A DNA stretch of 64,000 nt from an uncultured Pseudomonadota bacterium (GCA_903875225.1 CAIQVJ010000028.1:144816-208815); one strand, 5' to 3'; shown: positions 36,863 through 45,367, counted from the first letter of the stretch. The notes: generated from the sequence alone by a model not told the origin. Program-made: numbers and translations.

Positions 36863-37741
36863 ATGCCCAACACGCCGATGCCCTCGGATCCCGGGATCGC
36901 AGGAACCGTGCTCGATGCCCTGCGCCTGTTGAGCTCGCAAGTGCGCCACTGGCTGCCCATCGTCGCAGCGCTCTCGATGATCGCGGCGGTGCCCGAGGCG
37001 GTGATCGAGCACTACATCCCGGACCCCATGACCATGATGAGCACGCTGGCCCAGATGGACGTGCAGCTCATCCTCGCCGGGCTCGGCACAGTGCTGGTCC
37101 TGCTCGCGCTCAAGCTCCTGGTGGAGCTCGTCGCGCTCATGTTCGCGTTCGTGATCCTCGCAGACCTCTCGGCCGGCCGCACGCCGGACATCATGCAGGG
37201 CATGCGCCGACTCGCGAGTTGGAAGCTGCAGTTTGCCTGGCTCGCCGCCGGCGTGTTCGAACAGACCGCGATCAGCATGTGGTGGCTCGGCGGCACCCTG
37301 CTCCTCCTGCCCATCGGCCTCGTCACCACCGTGGCGTACGAGGAGGACAGCGGCTTTGCGGCGTTCCCGCGCGCGCTCCACCTCGGGTTGATGGAGATGG
37401 GCCCGGCCCGGCCCGGAATGCGAATCGCCGTCGCCGTGACCATCGGGTTCTTCGTCGGCTTTGTCGTGAGCACGATCATCTCGTTCGTGTCGTGCGCGAC
37501 CTCCGCGGCCACCTCGGGACCAGGGCTCCTCGACATGTACACCACCCTCCAGGGCGGCGCGATCCCGACAGCAACGCCCGGTCCGACGGGCACCACCGGT
37601 GCCGAGTGGCTGGGAACGGCGTTCAACATCCTGCTCTCCCCGCTCGCCATGCTCCCGACCGTGTTCATGATGACCGTGCAGCAGATGACCTACTGGCAGG
37701 CCAGGCGGTTCGAGGAGGGCTCCACCGCGGCCACGCCGTAG
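36863..37741 (+). CDS. Multi-pass membrane protein of unknown function
   Basis: The 292-residue protein has about six hydrophobic segments (for example ILAGLGTVLVLLALKLLVEL and AVAVTIGFFVGFVVSTIISF). The ATG at 36863 is chosen because upstream in-frame codons read through Pro/Arg-rich non-family sequence. A polar loop after MFAFVILADLSAGRTPDIMQ GMRR resembles the amphipathic segment of glycerophosphoryl-diester or DUF975-like membrane proteins, but this is not certain. It is convergent with the DUF350 gene with an eight-base gap. Confidence 0.7.
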   Translation: MPNTPMPSDPGIAGTVLDALRLLSSQVRHWLPIVAALSMIAAVPEAVIEHYIPDPMTMMSTLAQMDVQLILAGLGTVLVLLALKLLVELVALMFAFVILADLSAGRTPDIMQGMRRLASWKLQFAWLAAGVFEQTAISMWWLGGTLLLLPIGLVTTVAYEEDSGFAAFPRALHLGLMEMGPARPGMRIAVAVTIGFFVGFVVSTIISFVSCATSAATSGPGLLDMYTTLQGGAIPTATPGPTGTTGAEWLGTAFNILLSPLAMLPTVFMMTVQQMTYWQARRFEEGSTAATP

Positions 37742-37749
37742 CCCTCACG

Positions 37750-38286
37750 TCAGGGCGCGAATTCCACCTGCCCCATCGAAGGTTGCGGGATCAGCGCCTT
37801 TGTCAGGCCCGAGACGCCGTCACTCATGAAGCTCGAGAACACGAGCACCACCCCGCCGAGCACGATGCCGACGGCCACGTTCCCCTTCTTGAGCTCCTCT
37901 CCCTCCCGCATGCCCGTGCTCAACCTGCCCCAGAACCGCAGCCCGAGGGAGATGGTGAACACCGCCACGATGAACACCAGCGTGACGTGGCCAATCGCGA
38001 TGAACGCCATCTCGGCCGGCGAGATCTCCCAGATCGGCGAGGTGAACTGCAGGCGCAACAGGTTGACCACCGGGTAGATCCCCTGCTTGATGATCGAGCC
38101 GCCGCCGATCATCATGGCGGCCAGCAGGATCGCCACGGCGATATTGCCTTTCTTCAGCTCCTCCACCGCGTCGTAGTCACTGTTGGTGAGGACGTACATC
38201 CGGTTCTGGGCGTAGATGACGAGCATCGAGAGCCCTGCCGTCAGGATGAATTCAAAGACAGCGAGGATCACCTGCAAGGGGGACAT
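37750..38286 (-). CDS. Double DUF350 membrane protein
   Basis: The 178-residue protein holds two DUF350 (UPF0719) units. Each has a hydrophobic helix followed by E-L-K-K-G-N: VEELKKGNIAVAILLAAMMI and GEELKKGNVAVGIVLGGVVL. Single DUF350 proteins are about 70 residues; here both units are fused, a form known in the family. The function is unknown; members accompany envelope and stress genes. It starts at ATG 38286 and lies 29 bases downstream of the transglutaminase-like gene in the same direction, so the two probably share an mRNA. Confidence 0.88.
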   Translation of the reverse strand: MSPLQVILAVFEFILTAGLSMLVIYAQNRMYVLTNSDYDAVEELKKGNIAVAILLAAMMIGGGSIIKQGIYPVVNLLRLQFTSPIWEISPAEMAFIAIGHVTLVFIVAVFTISLGLRFWGRLSTGMREGEELKKGNVAVGIVLGGVVLVFSSFMSDGVSGLTKALIPQPSMGQVEFAP

Positions 38287-38315
38287 GGCACACCGGTGGT
38301 GGGAAGGGACGGCAG

Positions 38316-39299
38316 TTAGAACAACCAGTCGATGCGCACGCCAGACATCGCCTTGAGCGCGGACTGGGTGCTCGGCGAGATGACACCCGGCGGGAGCAGC
38401 GCCGGCCCCGAGGCCTCGATCAGCACGTAGGGCTCGCCCTGGTACCGCACGAACGCATCCCCGGAGCGCGGAACGCGGTCGATGCCCACCAGGTAGTGGC
38501 CGGGCACGTGGACGCCCACCATGTGGGCGGCGGAGAAGTTGGAGACCACGGCGGCGAGCAGGGCCGACTTGGTGTCGCAGTCTCCGGCACCCACCTCGAG
38601 CGCGCGTGGGGCTGGGTAGAACCCCACGATCTGTCGACCCGCCTCCGTGTTCGGAGGCCTCCGGTACTCCATCGCGCCCTGCACGAACGCGACGGCGACC
38701 CCCAGCTCCTCGTCCGAGGTGTAGCCCCGGCTCTGCGCGAGCGCCTGCAGCGCCGAGGCCACCGGACGGACTCGCACGCCGTTGCGGCGCACAGAGGCGG
38801 GTACATCGACCGAGAGGCTGGTCGAGCCGGTCGAGAGGTGCTCGGGGATGAACCCGTGGTCGCGGTAGTACTGGTCGACGCGGGCGAGGACGCCCGACGC
38901 GTCGCAGCCGGCGCAGGATGCGTAGATCGCCTTGACCTCGGAGTCGGAGTAGCCGAACTCTGCCATGGCGGACCGGGGGGCCGCGCCGTCGAGACGGAAG
39001 CTGAGCGAGATCGGGCTCGCGTCCGGAGCGCGGAACGTGGCGTCGACCCGGGGCCCTGTCGTCACCGTGTAGGAGGGGTCGTCGGCTCCCGCGCCCCTGG
39101 CGAGGAGCCCGAGGAGGAGCCCGCACAGCGCCACGCGAGCGCCGGGCAGGCTCCTTGCCCGGGCGTGACGGATCGCCCCGGGGGCGCGGTTCGAGCGGAG
39201 AGAGGGCAAGGGCCAAGCGTACTCGCAAGCAGCGAGGGGATCAACCGGAACCACCCGGGTTGACTCTGGGGAGCAACGCCCGGATACGTGGCGGACCAT
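38316..39299 (-). CDS. Secreted transglutaminase-like protein (start uncertain)
   Basis: The open frame from ATG 39299 gives 327 residues, with a hydrophobic segment (ALCGLLLGLLARGAGADD) at about 55-75 preceded by arginines, so the mature protein is probably exported. The ATG is 18 bases after the CblC-like gene stop; a GTG at 39134 would leave the signal without positive charge. The C-terminal domain carries VGAGDCDTKSALLAAVVSNF (nucleophile Cys), VHVPGHYLVGID (His) and a Glu/Asp strand in PYVLIEASG, the transglutaminase core. Members act as proteases or in envelope remodelling. Activity is inferred. Confidence 0.75.
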   Translation of the reverse strand: MVRHVSGRCSPESTRVVPVDPLAACEYAWPLPSLRSNRAPGAIRHARARSLPGARVALCGLLLGLLARGAGADDPSYTVTTGPRVDATFRAPDASPISLSFRLDGAAPRSAMAEFGYSDSEVKAIYASCAGCDASGVLARVDQYYRDHGFIPEHLSTGSTSLSVDVPASVRRNGVRVRPVASALQALAQSRGYTSDEELGVAVAFVQGAMEYRRPPNTEAGRQIVGFYPAPRALEVGAGDCDTKSALLAAVVSNFSAAHMVGVHVPGHYLVGIDRVPRSGDAFVRYQGEPYVLIEASGPALLPPGVISPSTQSALKAMSGVRIDWLF

Positions 39300-39317
39300 G
39301 CCGCCCCCGCCGAACCC

Positions 39318-40148
39318 CTAAGCCCCCTTCACGTCCACGCGGGCCCGCCAGTCACCCCAGTGCGGGCCGACGCCCTCGAACCGGTCCCCCTCCGGTTCGA
39401 TTCCGAGTCGACGCCGAAGGGCCTCGCGGCCACGCGCGCGATCGTAGTGGTAGACGATCTCGTCCGGGTCGTACCGCTGGTCCGCGCCGACCGGACAGGC
39501 CTCCCGCGCGCTGCAGTTGCTGGCGCACGTCGGGGAGACGTGGTGCCACGTGGAGCAGAGGTCCACCGCCCAACGGCCGTTCGGAAACGCCCCTCCGGGG
39601 CAGGCCGCGACACACCGGTGGCAATCCCCGCAGTGTTCGCTGAGCCGCGTAGGAGCGTCCTCTGCGAGCCCCAGCCCCGGGAGCACGGGACCGGGCGCGG
39701 CCACGAAACAGGCGGCCCGAAGCCCGACCCAGGGGCCGTGGACATCGTCCAGGAGGAGCCCGAGGCGCGAGGCGCGGCCGATGCCGGCGAGCTCCGCCAA
39801 CACCCGGAAGTCGATGTGGACCTCGGCTTGCGCAGCAGCCCAGAACCAGCGCCGCGGAAGATCGCCGAGCGAAGCATCCGCGCCCAGCACCGCGCGCTGG
39901 ACGAACGCGTCGAAAGGATGCTCCTCCTCCACCAGCCGGCGGGGATCCTCGTGCAGGTCCGCCAGGAACGAACGCCAGAGGGTCGGCCCCCCGTTCGCGA
40001 CGACGACGATCGCGGTCGTGCCGGGAAGCAGGTTCTCAGCCCGACGGGACGGGGTCATCGCGGCGTCCCAGTCGACCGGGCTCGCCACCCCGTACATGTT
40101 GAGGCCGAGCGGCGCGAGGGTGGGCTTCAGCGTGTCGAGGATCTGCAC
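39318..40148 (-). CDS. CblC (MMACHC)-like protein with ferredoxin-type Fe-S domain
   Basis: The 276-residue protein begins with LKPTLAPLGLNMYGVASPVD and then GTTAIVVVANGGPTLW, which resembles the N-terminal flavoreductase-like fold of MMACHC, the cobalamin-processing protein. The C-terminal part has CGDCHRCVAACPGGAF, a complete CxxCxxCxxxCP cluster motif, and a second Cys set in DLCSTWHHV, SPTCASNCSAREACPVG. A similar ferredoxin pair is found in epoxyqueuosine reductase QueG, also a cobalamin enzyme, so QueG-like is the main alternative, but QueG is longer and its catalytic domain is not seen here. The IcmF and radical SAM genes in this window also use cobalamin. Confidence 0.65.
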   Translation of the reverse strand: MQILDTLKPTLAPLGLNMYGVASPVDWDAAMTPSRRAENLLPGTTAIVVVANGGPTLWRSFLADLHEDPRRLVEEEHPFDAFVQRAVLGADASLGDLPRRWFWAAAQAEVHIDFRVLAELAGIGRASRLGLLLDDVHGPWVGLRAACFVAAPGPVLPGLGLAEDAPTRLSEHCGDCHRCVAACPGGAFPNGRWAVDLCSTWHHVSPTCASNCSAREACPVGADQRYDPDEIVYHYDRARGREALRRRLGIEPEGDRFEGVGPHWGDWRARVDVKGA

Positions 40149-40189
40149 TCCGGCATGCTATCTTGCTCCACCCCCCTCCTGGCGTCCCC

Positions 40190-41272
40190 GTGTTGGCTGC
40201 TGTCCCCTGTGCCCTGATGCTCATGTTGAGTCGGGCATCCGCTGCGGGCCTGGTGGTACGCGTGGACCTCTCCTCGGCCGCTGCTCACGAGGGCGAGGTG
40301 GTCGTACACCTCAAGGGCGCCGCAGACAGCAAGGACGTGAAGGTCCACGACGATGGTGCCCGCCCCGACGTGGCGGCCGGAGACGAGGTGTACTCGGGTA
40401 CCGTGTGGCTGGACGCCGATGCCTACGACGCCTCGCTGTCCCTCGGCACCCACCTGCTCCCGGGCGGCCCCGTCTCCTGGGACCCCGCCAACGTGATGCG
40501 GGACCTCGACATGTCGGTGGCCGGGGAGACGCTCACCGCCTCGTCGGCCGCGCAGAACCCCAACCAGGGCGGGAGCACCGGGGCGCAGGACCGCGGGACC
40601 GGTTCCAACCCCTCGGCTCGGCCGGGTGGCAGGCCGCCGGCTGGCGCCACGCCAGCCCCGGTGGCGGCCGAGAAGGACACCAGCAACCCGATGCTCTTCG
40701 CGGGAGTCGGGCTCGGACTCCTGCTGCTCTCGGGCGTAGCCTACTGGACCACGCAGGGTCGCGTCGGCAGCGAGCTCGCTCCGCTCCCCGAGCCGGGCCT
40801 CGTCGGCCCCACAACGCCCTCCCTCTCGGCGGGGCTGTCGGTGTGGGAGATCGACCCCGAGGATGCGGCCGATCTCGCGGATGCCCTGCTCGCCACGCTC
40901 GCTCGTCACCGATGTGTGGTGGTCGCCGCGGACCCCGGCTACACCCCCGCGGCCGTGTTCGGGGGGCCGGTGTACCGCGCTGACGGGTGCACACCGGCTG
41001 CGATCAAGAAGATGGTGGACGCCGCCGACGAGGAGGCCGGGCCGCGCATCGCCGTGCTCATCCGCTGCGAGACGGACCCCGCGCGACTCAAGGCGCTGGT
41101 CGATGCGCTGCACGGCACCGGTGGCGTCGTGGTCACCGGGGATGCCGGGTACACCCCGCTGCCCATCGTCCACTGTCGGCGCGGGCCGGGGCGCTCGTGG
41201 AGCTTCGCCACCGCAGCGGGCGAGGTGCAGGCCCACCTGGGGCCGGGTGGGCTCGAGCTGGTCGAGGGGTGA
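40190..41272 (+). CDS. Single-pass membrane protein of unknown function
   Basis: The frame opens at TTG 40163; GTG 40190 is preferred because it gives a typical signal peptide (AAVPCALMLMLSRASA). The 360-residue product has a beta-rich extracytoplasmic domain (VVHLKGAADSKDVKVHDDGA and GDEVYSGTVWL), a Gly/Pro-rich linker, one TM helix (MLFAGVGLGLLLLSGVAYW, about 170-190) and a cytosolic alpha/beta domain (RHRCVVVAADPGYTPAAVFG). The extracytoplasmic domain resembles the CARDB/choice-of-anchor style folds, but I cannot name it. Divergent from the CblC-like gene; convergent with the GyrB-methyltransferase fusion. Confidence 0.65.
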   Translation: MLAAVPCALMLMLSRASAAGLVVRVDLSSAAAHEGEVVVHLKGAADSKDVKVHDDGARPDVAAGDEVYSGTVWLDADAYDASLSLGTHLLPGGPVSWDPANVMRDLDMSVAGETLTASSAAQNPNQGGSTGAQDRGTGSNPSARPGGRPPAGATPAPVAAEKDTSNPMLFAGVGLGLLLLSGVAYWTTQGRVGSELAPLPEPGLVGPTTPSLSAGLSVWEIDPEDAADLADALLATLARHRCVVVAADPGYTPAAVFGGPVYRADGCTPAAIKKMVDAADEEAGPRIAVLIRCETDPARLKALVDALHGTGGVVVTGDAGYTPLPIVHCRRGPGRSWSFATAAGEVQAHLGPGGLELVEG

Positions 41273-41299
41273 GCCCCCTGCTCCGAGTGAGGCTGCCGA

Positions 41300-43225
41300 C
41301 TACGCTGGCTTGAACGCCGAGTAGATCACCCAGCGCCAGCAATCCCGGATGGCGCCGGAGGGCGAGATCTCGAACGGGTGCACCGCACGGACCTCCTCCG
41401 GGGCGTGCACGTACAGGTCCTTGATCTGGTGACGGTGCAGGGGCGGAGTCTCCCACGTGGCGATCCAGTTGTCGATGTCCTCCCACTGCAGGAATTCCTC
41501 GGTGGTGACGTCGACGAACCCGGCCCCCGAGAGCAGCTCCCGCATGTCCTCGTCGTAGAGGTTGTTCACGAACAACGGTTGCTTCTTCTTGACGATCTGG
41601 AACATCCAGGGCCCGTCCACCGCGCTGAACGGCACCCACTGCCCCACCACGAACTGGCCACCGGGCTTGATCACGCGGAAGATCTCGGAGAGCGGGCGCT
41701 CGGGCTGCGGCAGGAGGTGCAACACCTCGCGATTGCACACGCCGTCGAAGGTGTTGTCCGCAAACGGGATCTCGTACACGTCTCCGAGGATCACCTCGTC
41801 CAACCGGGTCCTGGCGAGCGCGACCATCTCGGGAGTGAGGTCGAGGCCGATCACGCGCCCGACCTTTCCCTTGAACGACGCGCCGACCACCCCGCTGCCA
41901 CAGCACACGTCGAGGATGACGGAGTCTTCCGACATCTTCGACGACCCGCCGTGAAGGCCGAGCAGGCCGGCGTTCGTGATCCAGTCGGCGGAGGTGTGCC
42001 AGTTCTTGGAGCGGATCCCGAACTGCTGGCGGTAGATCTCCTTGTCGACGAGGTGCTCCACGCGCTCGTACCGGGCGCGCTCGCTCGCCCGACGGGAGGC
42101 GGTCCGGGCGCGGCTCGCCTCGATCGCGCGCCCGACGATCGCCGCGGCCTCGACCGGATGGCCCCGCAACCACGCCGCCAATGCGCTCCCTACGGCATCC
42201 TCGACCGCCCGACCGGCCACCGTGTCGAGCAGCCGGGTCTTGGTCTGACCCTCGAAGTGGGGGTCACGCATCCGGACCGAGAGCACGGCCACGAGACCCT
42301 CCATCGCGTCGCTCCCGTCGAGCGGCTCGCCCGGGTCGAGCAGGCGCGTCTCCCGGGCGTACCGCGTGAGCGCGTGCCCGACGGCGGCCCGGAAGCCATC
42401 TGCATGGGCACCGCCCAGCGGCGTGTGCACATGGTTCACGAAGCAGACGAGCTCCTCGGCGAAGGCCCGCGTCCACAACAGCGCGGCGTCCACCTGCGGC
42501 TCCCCGGAGGAGCCGGTGACGATCGGCTCCGGGTGCACCAGTTCGTGGGGTCCGCCGAGCCACCGTACGAACCCCGCCAGCCCCTCATCCGAGGAGAACT
42601 GCACCGTCCCGCCGGGGCGGGTGAGCGTACAGGCCAGGCCCGCCGTCAGCCAGCACTGCGACCGCAGCCAGCGCTCCACGGCCTGCGGATCGGCGCGCTC
42701 CCCGCCGAAGATCGTGGGGTCGGGCAGGAATGTCACGCGTGTTCCGGTCACTCCCGTGGTCCCCACGCGGCGGAACGACTCGATCCTGCGGCCGAGCGCC
42801 CAGCGCCCGCTCCACACCTGCCCATCCCGGCGCACCTCGAGCACGAAGTGCGAGGAGAGGGCGTTCACGCACGTGAGCCCCACGCCGTGCAGGCCTCCAG
42901 GCAGCTTGTAGGCGCCCTCCTTGAACTTTCCACCCGCGTGGAGCTCGCTCACGAGGACCTCGGGGATCGGGCGCCCGCTCACGTGCATGTCGAGCGGCAT
43001 GCCCCGGCCATCGTCCTCCACCGTCCACGTGCCCTCCGCGTCCACCGTGACGCGGATGTTCGAGGCCTTGCCGGCCAACGCCTCGTCGAGCGCGTTCTGC
43101 AGCACCTCGATGACGAGCTGCATCACCCCCGCGGCGCCGGTGGACCCGACGTACATCGCGGGGCGCATCCGCACGGCGTCGAGGGCTTCAAGGACGACGA
43201 TGCTACCTGCGTCGTAGGAGGTCAA
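41300..43225 (-). CDS. Fusion of GyrB-type ATPase module (no TOPRIM) with SAM-dependent methyltransferase
   Basis: A single 641-residue frame. Residues 1-395 match the GyrB/ParE N-terminal half: LDAVRMRPAMYVGSTGAAG, the N box VIEVLQNALDEALAG (catalytic Glu), DDGRGMPLD, the lid HAGGKFKEGAYKLPGGLHGV, and the transducer with GGAHADGFRAAVGHALTRYA and RDPHFEGQTKTRLLD (QTK lysine). The TOPRIM domain that should follow is absent. Instead residues 431-641 are a class I methyltransferase: VILDVCCGSGVVGASF, GLDLTPEMVALAR and CNREVLHLLPQPER. Start is TTG 43225, overlapping the rubrerythrin-like stop (TTGA). Both halves keep their active residues. No internal stop or frame change is seen; an internal GTG (near residue 392) could also start the second half separately. 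Confidence 0.9.
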   Translation of the reverse strand: MTSYDAGSIVVLEALDAVRMRPAMYVGSTGAAGVMQLVIEVLQNALDEALAGKASNIRVTVDAEGTWTVEDDGRGMPLDMHVSGRPIPEVLVSELHAGGKFKEGAYKLPGGLHGVGLTCVNALSSHFVLEVRRDGQVWSGRWALGRRIESFRRVGTTGVTGTRVTFLPDPTIFGGERADPQAVERWLRSQCWLTAGLACTLTRPGGTVQFSSDEGLAGFVRWLGGPHELVHPEPIVTGSSGEPQVDAALLWTRAFAEELVCFVNHVHTPLGGAHADGFRAAVGHALTRYARETRLLDPGEPLDGSDAMEGLVAVLSVRMRDPHFEGQTKTRLLDTVAGRAVEDAVGSALAAWLRGHPVEAAAIVGRAIEASRARTASRRASERARYERVEHLVDKEIYRQQFGIRSKNWHTSADWITNAGLLGLHGGSSKMSEDSVILDVCCGSGVVGASFKGKVGRVIGLDLTPEMVALARTRLDEVILGDVYEIPFADNTFDGVCNREVLHLLPQPERPLSEIFRVIKPGGQFVVGQWVPFSAVDGPWMFQIVKKKQPLFVNNLYDEDMRELLSGAGFVDVTTEEFLQWEDIDNWIATWETPPLHRHQIKDLYVHAPEEVRAVHPFEISPSGAIRDCWRWVIYSAFKPA

Positions 43226-43683
43226 GGCTCATCCCGGGTGGTGGACAGCGCGGCCAGGCGTTCGCCGTGGGCGTGCCGGAGGCGCGCAAGGCTGGCGAAC
43301 CAGCTCGAAATGTCGGAGAACCCCTCGTTCCTGGCAGTTCGGGAGCGGGCCTGCTGGGCTTCCGCGTCTCCCCGGTAGAAGGCTGCCAGCGCGGAGACGT
43401 TGGCGTGGGTGTTCCCAAAGGGGCGGCCAGTGAGCGGCTCCCGGGCGCGCATCAACAGATCGAGGCTGCCCCGGGCGTTGATCGCGTGTTGCTCGGCGAG
43501 CTCCCGGAGCGCGCGGGCCATCTCGGGCTCCCCTTCGATCTCCGCGATGCGGGCGAAGTAGGAGCACTCGGTCGCCGCCATCGAGTCGTCCCGAAACGTG
43601 GCTTCGAGCTGCTCACACGTGAGCGTCTCCTTGAGCGCAGGTTGCTCGTGCCGGCCTGCGGGCAGGGTGGATGCTGGACGCAA
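43222..43683 (-). CDS. Rubrerythrin-like ferritin-fold protein with incomplete diiron ligands
   Basis: The 153-residue protein has two helical halves of the rubrerythrin pattern: TECSYFARIAEIEGEPEMAR then LAEQHAINARGSLD, and ARNEGFSDISSWFASLARLR with HAHGERL. The spacing of the EGF/EIA-WF-like helices is right, but several glutamate ligands of a standard diiron site are missing (for example AEQHA in place of ExxH), and there is no rubredoxin tail. It may bind a different metal or act structurally. TTG 43683 lies two bases after the radical SAM stop; MAATECSYF offers a later start. Its stop overlaps the fusion gene's TTG. Confidence 0.7.
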   Translation of the reverse strand: MRPASTLPAGRHEQPALKETLTCEQLEATFRDDSMAATECSYFARIAEIEGEPEMARALRELAEQHAINARGSLDLLMRAREPLTGRPFGNTHANVSALAAFYRGDAEAQQARSRTARNEGFSDISSWFASLARLRHAHGERLAALSTTRDEP

Positions 43684-43685
43684 GA

Positions 43686-45299
43686 TCAGACCTGGACCGT
43701 GAACTCACCGGGGTTGACCCGGGTGACCGTGACGCCCGGGCCAGCCGGCTTCAGGCCGCGGTACTTGTTGGTGGCAGGGTCCGGAACCGCGCCGGCAGAG
43801 GCGAACTCTGCTCGCCACGCCGTGGTGGGCTCGGGATCGTAGTAGGCGAAGTGCTCGGGGAAGTGCTGGAAGTCCATCACCGGGCCCGGCTGGTAGGCAT
43901 CGTAGATGCGCTTGTAGGCGCTGCGCATCACGTTGTCCGGCAGCGAGTTGTAGTTCAGGAACTCGTCGCGCTCCAGCGCCTGCTCCACCGAGAGCCAGCG
44001 CAGGTGCTCGACCTCGTTGTTGATCTCCTTGCTCTGGATGCCCTGTCGGTACACGGTCGTGCCGGGCATCGCCGAGAGGTACTTCACCCGGGTGATGTGC
44101 TGGTGCTCCTCGGCCCACCTGCACATGTGGTCGAGGCTCTCCTCGGTCTCGCCGGGGAGCCCCACGATGGTGAGCCCGCCGTAGCGCACTCCGCCGTCCC
44201 AGGTGTTCTTCATCGCCTTCATCACCAGGTTCTCGGTGCTGCCCTTGCGGGCCTCCTTGAGCGCCGCCGGGGTGAGCGACTCGACGCCGTAGAGCGCGAT
44301 GTCGCAGCCGGCCTTGCCCATGGCCTTCCCGACCTCGGCGTCCACGTCGGCGTTGCGGGTGAGGCACGTCCACTTCACCCGGGCCTCCTCGATCACGTCG
44401 AGGTACTGCAGCGTCTGCTTCTTGTGGGCGGTGAACGTCAGGTCCACGAAGAAGATGAATTCGGTCGCGTACTGCTCCTTGAGCCACTTGAGCTCCGACC
44501 GGAGCTTCTCGGGCGACTTCACGCGCTCCTGGGGCGTCGTGCGGTAGCAGAACGAGCAGTCCATCTTGCAGCCGCGCGAGTAGCTGGAGATGATCTGCGG
44601 TTGCAGCCCGCGCGGGTCCTTCGACTGCGGCCAGAGATCGAGCCGCATGTTGGGCAGCGCGTTCAGGTTGGGCATCTGCCCGCGCGGCGGGTTGGCGTGC
44701 GGAATGCCCTTGGAGTCGCGGTACCAGATGCCCTTGATCTCCGGGAGCCGGCTCGCCCACGCACCCGCGGCGAACGCCTCCATGACCTCGAGGATGGTGA
44801 GCTCGCCCTCGGAGATGACCGCGATGTCGGCCCGCGTCTCGCGCATGAACACGTGCGGCACCGAGGTGACGAGCGAGCCACCGAGGATGATCGGCACGTT
44901 CGGGCGCGCGTTCTTGCACTCCCGGATGAGATCCTCGCAGAAGGGGAAGTTGTCTTCGAAGGTGGCGATGCCGAGCACGTCCGTGCCCTCCATCACCTGG
45001 GCATAGGCGGTCTCGAGCGGCGTGCGATCGTAGCGGACGTCGACGATGCGGACCGGAAACCCTGCGTTCGTCAGGACCGTGGCGATGTAGGTGATGCCCT
45101 CGTAGGGCGAGGTGAGGAAGAACTCCCAACCGCGCGGCATGGTGAAGGGCGAAGGACCGACGACGAGTGTCACTCGCGGCATCTTGCTGTTCGTCGCGAC
45201 GGGCGAGAGCCCCTGCTGGAGCATCCGGTCCATCAGGACCTCATCGACCCGCCCGCCAGTGGCAACGTAGAGACCGGGATCAAGGGACGGCGTAGCCAA
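43686..45299 (-). CDS. B12-binding-type radical SAM enzyme
   Basis: The 537-residue protein has a cobalamin-binding-like N-terminal Rossmann domain (about 40-180: SPYEGITYIATVLTNAG, then PNVPIILGGSLVTSVP) and a radical SAM domain (200-440) with the cluster motif SRGCKMDCSFCYRTT (CxxxCxxC). GLTIVGLPGETEESLD is the usual late strand of BchE-type enzymes. The DxHxxG that coordinates cobalt is absent, as in many members. Such enzymes methylate or rearrange unactivated carbons, in cofactor, lipid or natural-product synthesis. TTG 45299, five bases after GGAG, is the start. It is first in the operon with the rubrerythrin-like and GyrB-methyltransferase genes. Confidence 0.9.
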   Translation of the reverse strand: MATPSLDPGLYVATGGRVDEVLMDRMLQQGLSPVATNSKMPRVTLVVGPSPFTMPRGWEFFLTSPYEGITYIATVLTNAGFPVRIVDVRYDRTPLETAYAQVMEGTDVLGIATFEDNFPFCEDLIRECKNARPNVPIILGGSLVTSVPHVFMRETRADIAVISEGELTILEVMEAFAAGAWASRLPEIKGIWYRDSKGIPHANPPRGQMPNLNALPNMRLDLWPQSKDPRGLQPQIISSYSRGCKMDCSFCYRTTPQERVKSPEKLRSELKWLKEQYATEFIFFVDLTFTAHKKQTLQYLDVIEEARVKWTCLTRNADVDAEVGKAMGKAGCDIALYGVESLTPAALKEARKGSTENLVMKAMKNTWDGGVRYGGLTIVGLPGETEESLDHMCRWAEEHQHITRVKYLSAMPGTTVYRQGIQSKEINNEVEHLRWLSVEQALERDEFLNYNSLPDNVMRSAYKRIYDAYQPGPVMDFQHFPEHFAYYDPEPTTAWRAEFASAGAVPDPATNKYRGLKPAGPGVTVTRVNPGEFTVQV

Positions 45300-45313
45300 T
45301 AGCTCTCCAAGCG

Positions 45314-45323
45314 TGTGATCACA
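45314..45323. promoter_or_regulatory. Palindrome at the predicted transcription start, possible operator
   Basis: The perfect 10-bp palindrome TGTGATCACA lies just downstream of the -10 hexamer, across the predicted start site, where a repressor would block transcription. It lacks the 6-base spacer of a CRP/FNR site. Confidence 0.4.
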
Positions 45324-45351
45324 GCGTACAGGTGGCCCCGCCGGGCGTCAA
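45323..45351 (-). promoter_or_regulatory. Predicted sigma-70 promoter of the radical SAM operon
   Basis: On the minus strand TTGACG (45351-45346) is followed by 17 bases and TACGCT (45328-45323). Start of transcription would fall about 7 bases further, near 45316, close to the TTG start codon at 45299. Confidence 0.65.
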
Positions 45352-45367
45352 GCAGCGTGCGTTACCA

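Noticed and set aside
41300..43225. Fragment of a true gyrB gene
   Set aside because: No TOPRIM sequence follows in any frame; the frame continues without a break into a methyltransferase.
45314..45323. CRP/FNR site
   Set aside because: The half sites TGTGA and TCACA abut with no spacer, unlike a real site with 4-6 bases between them.
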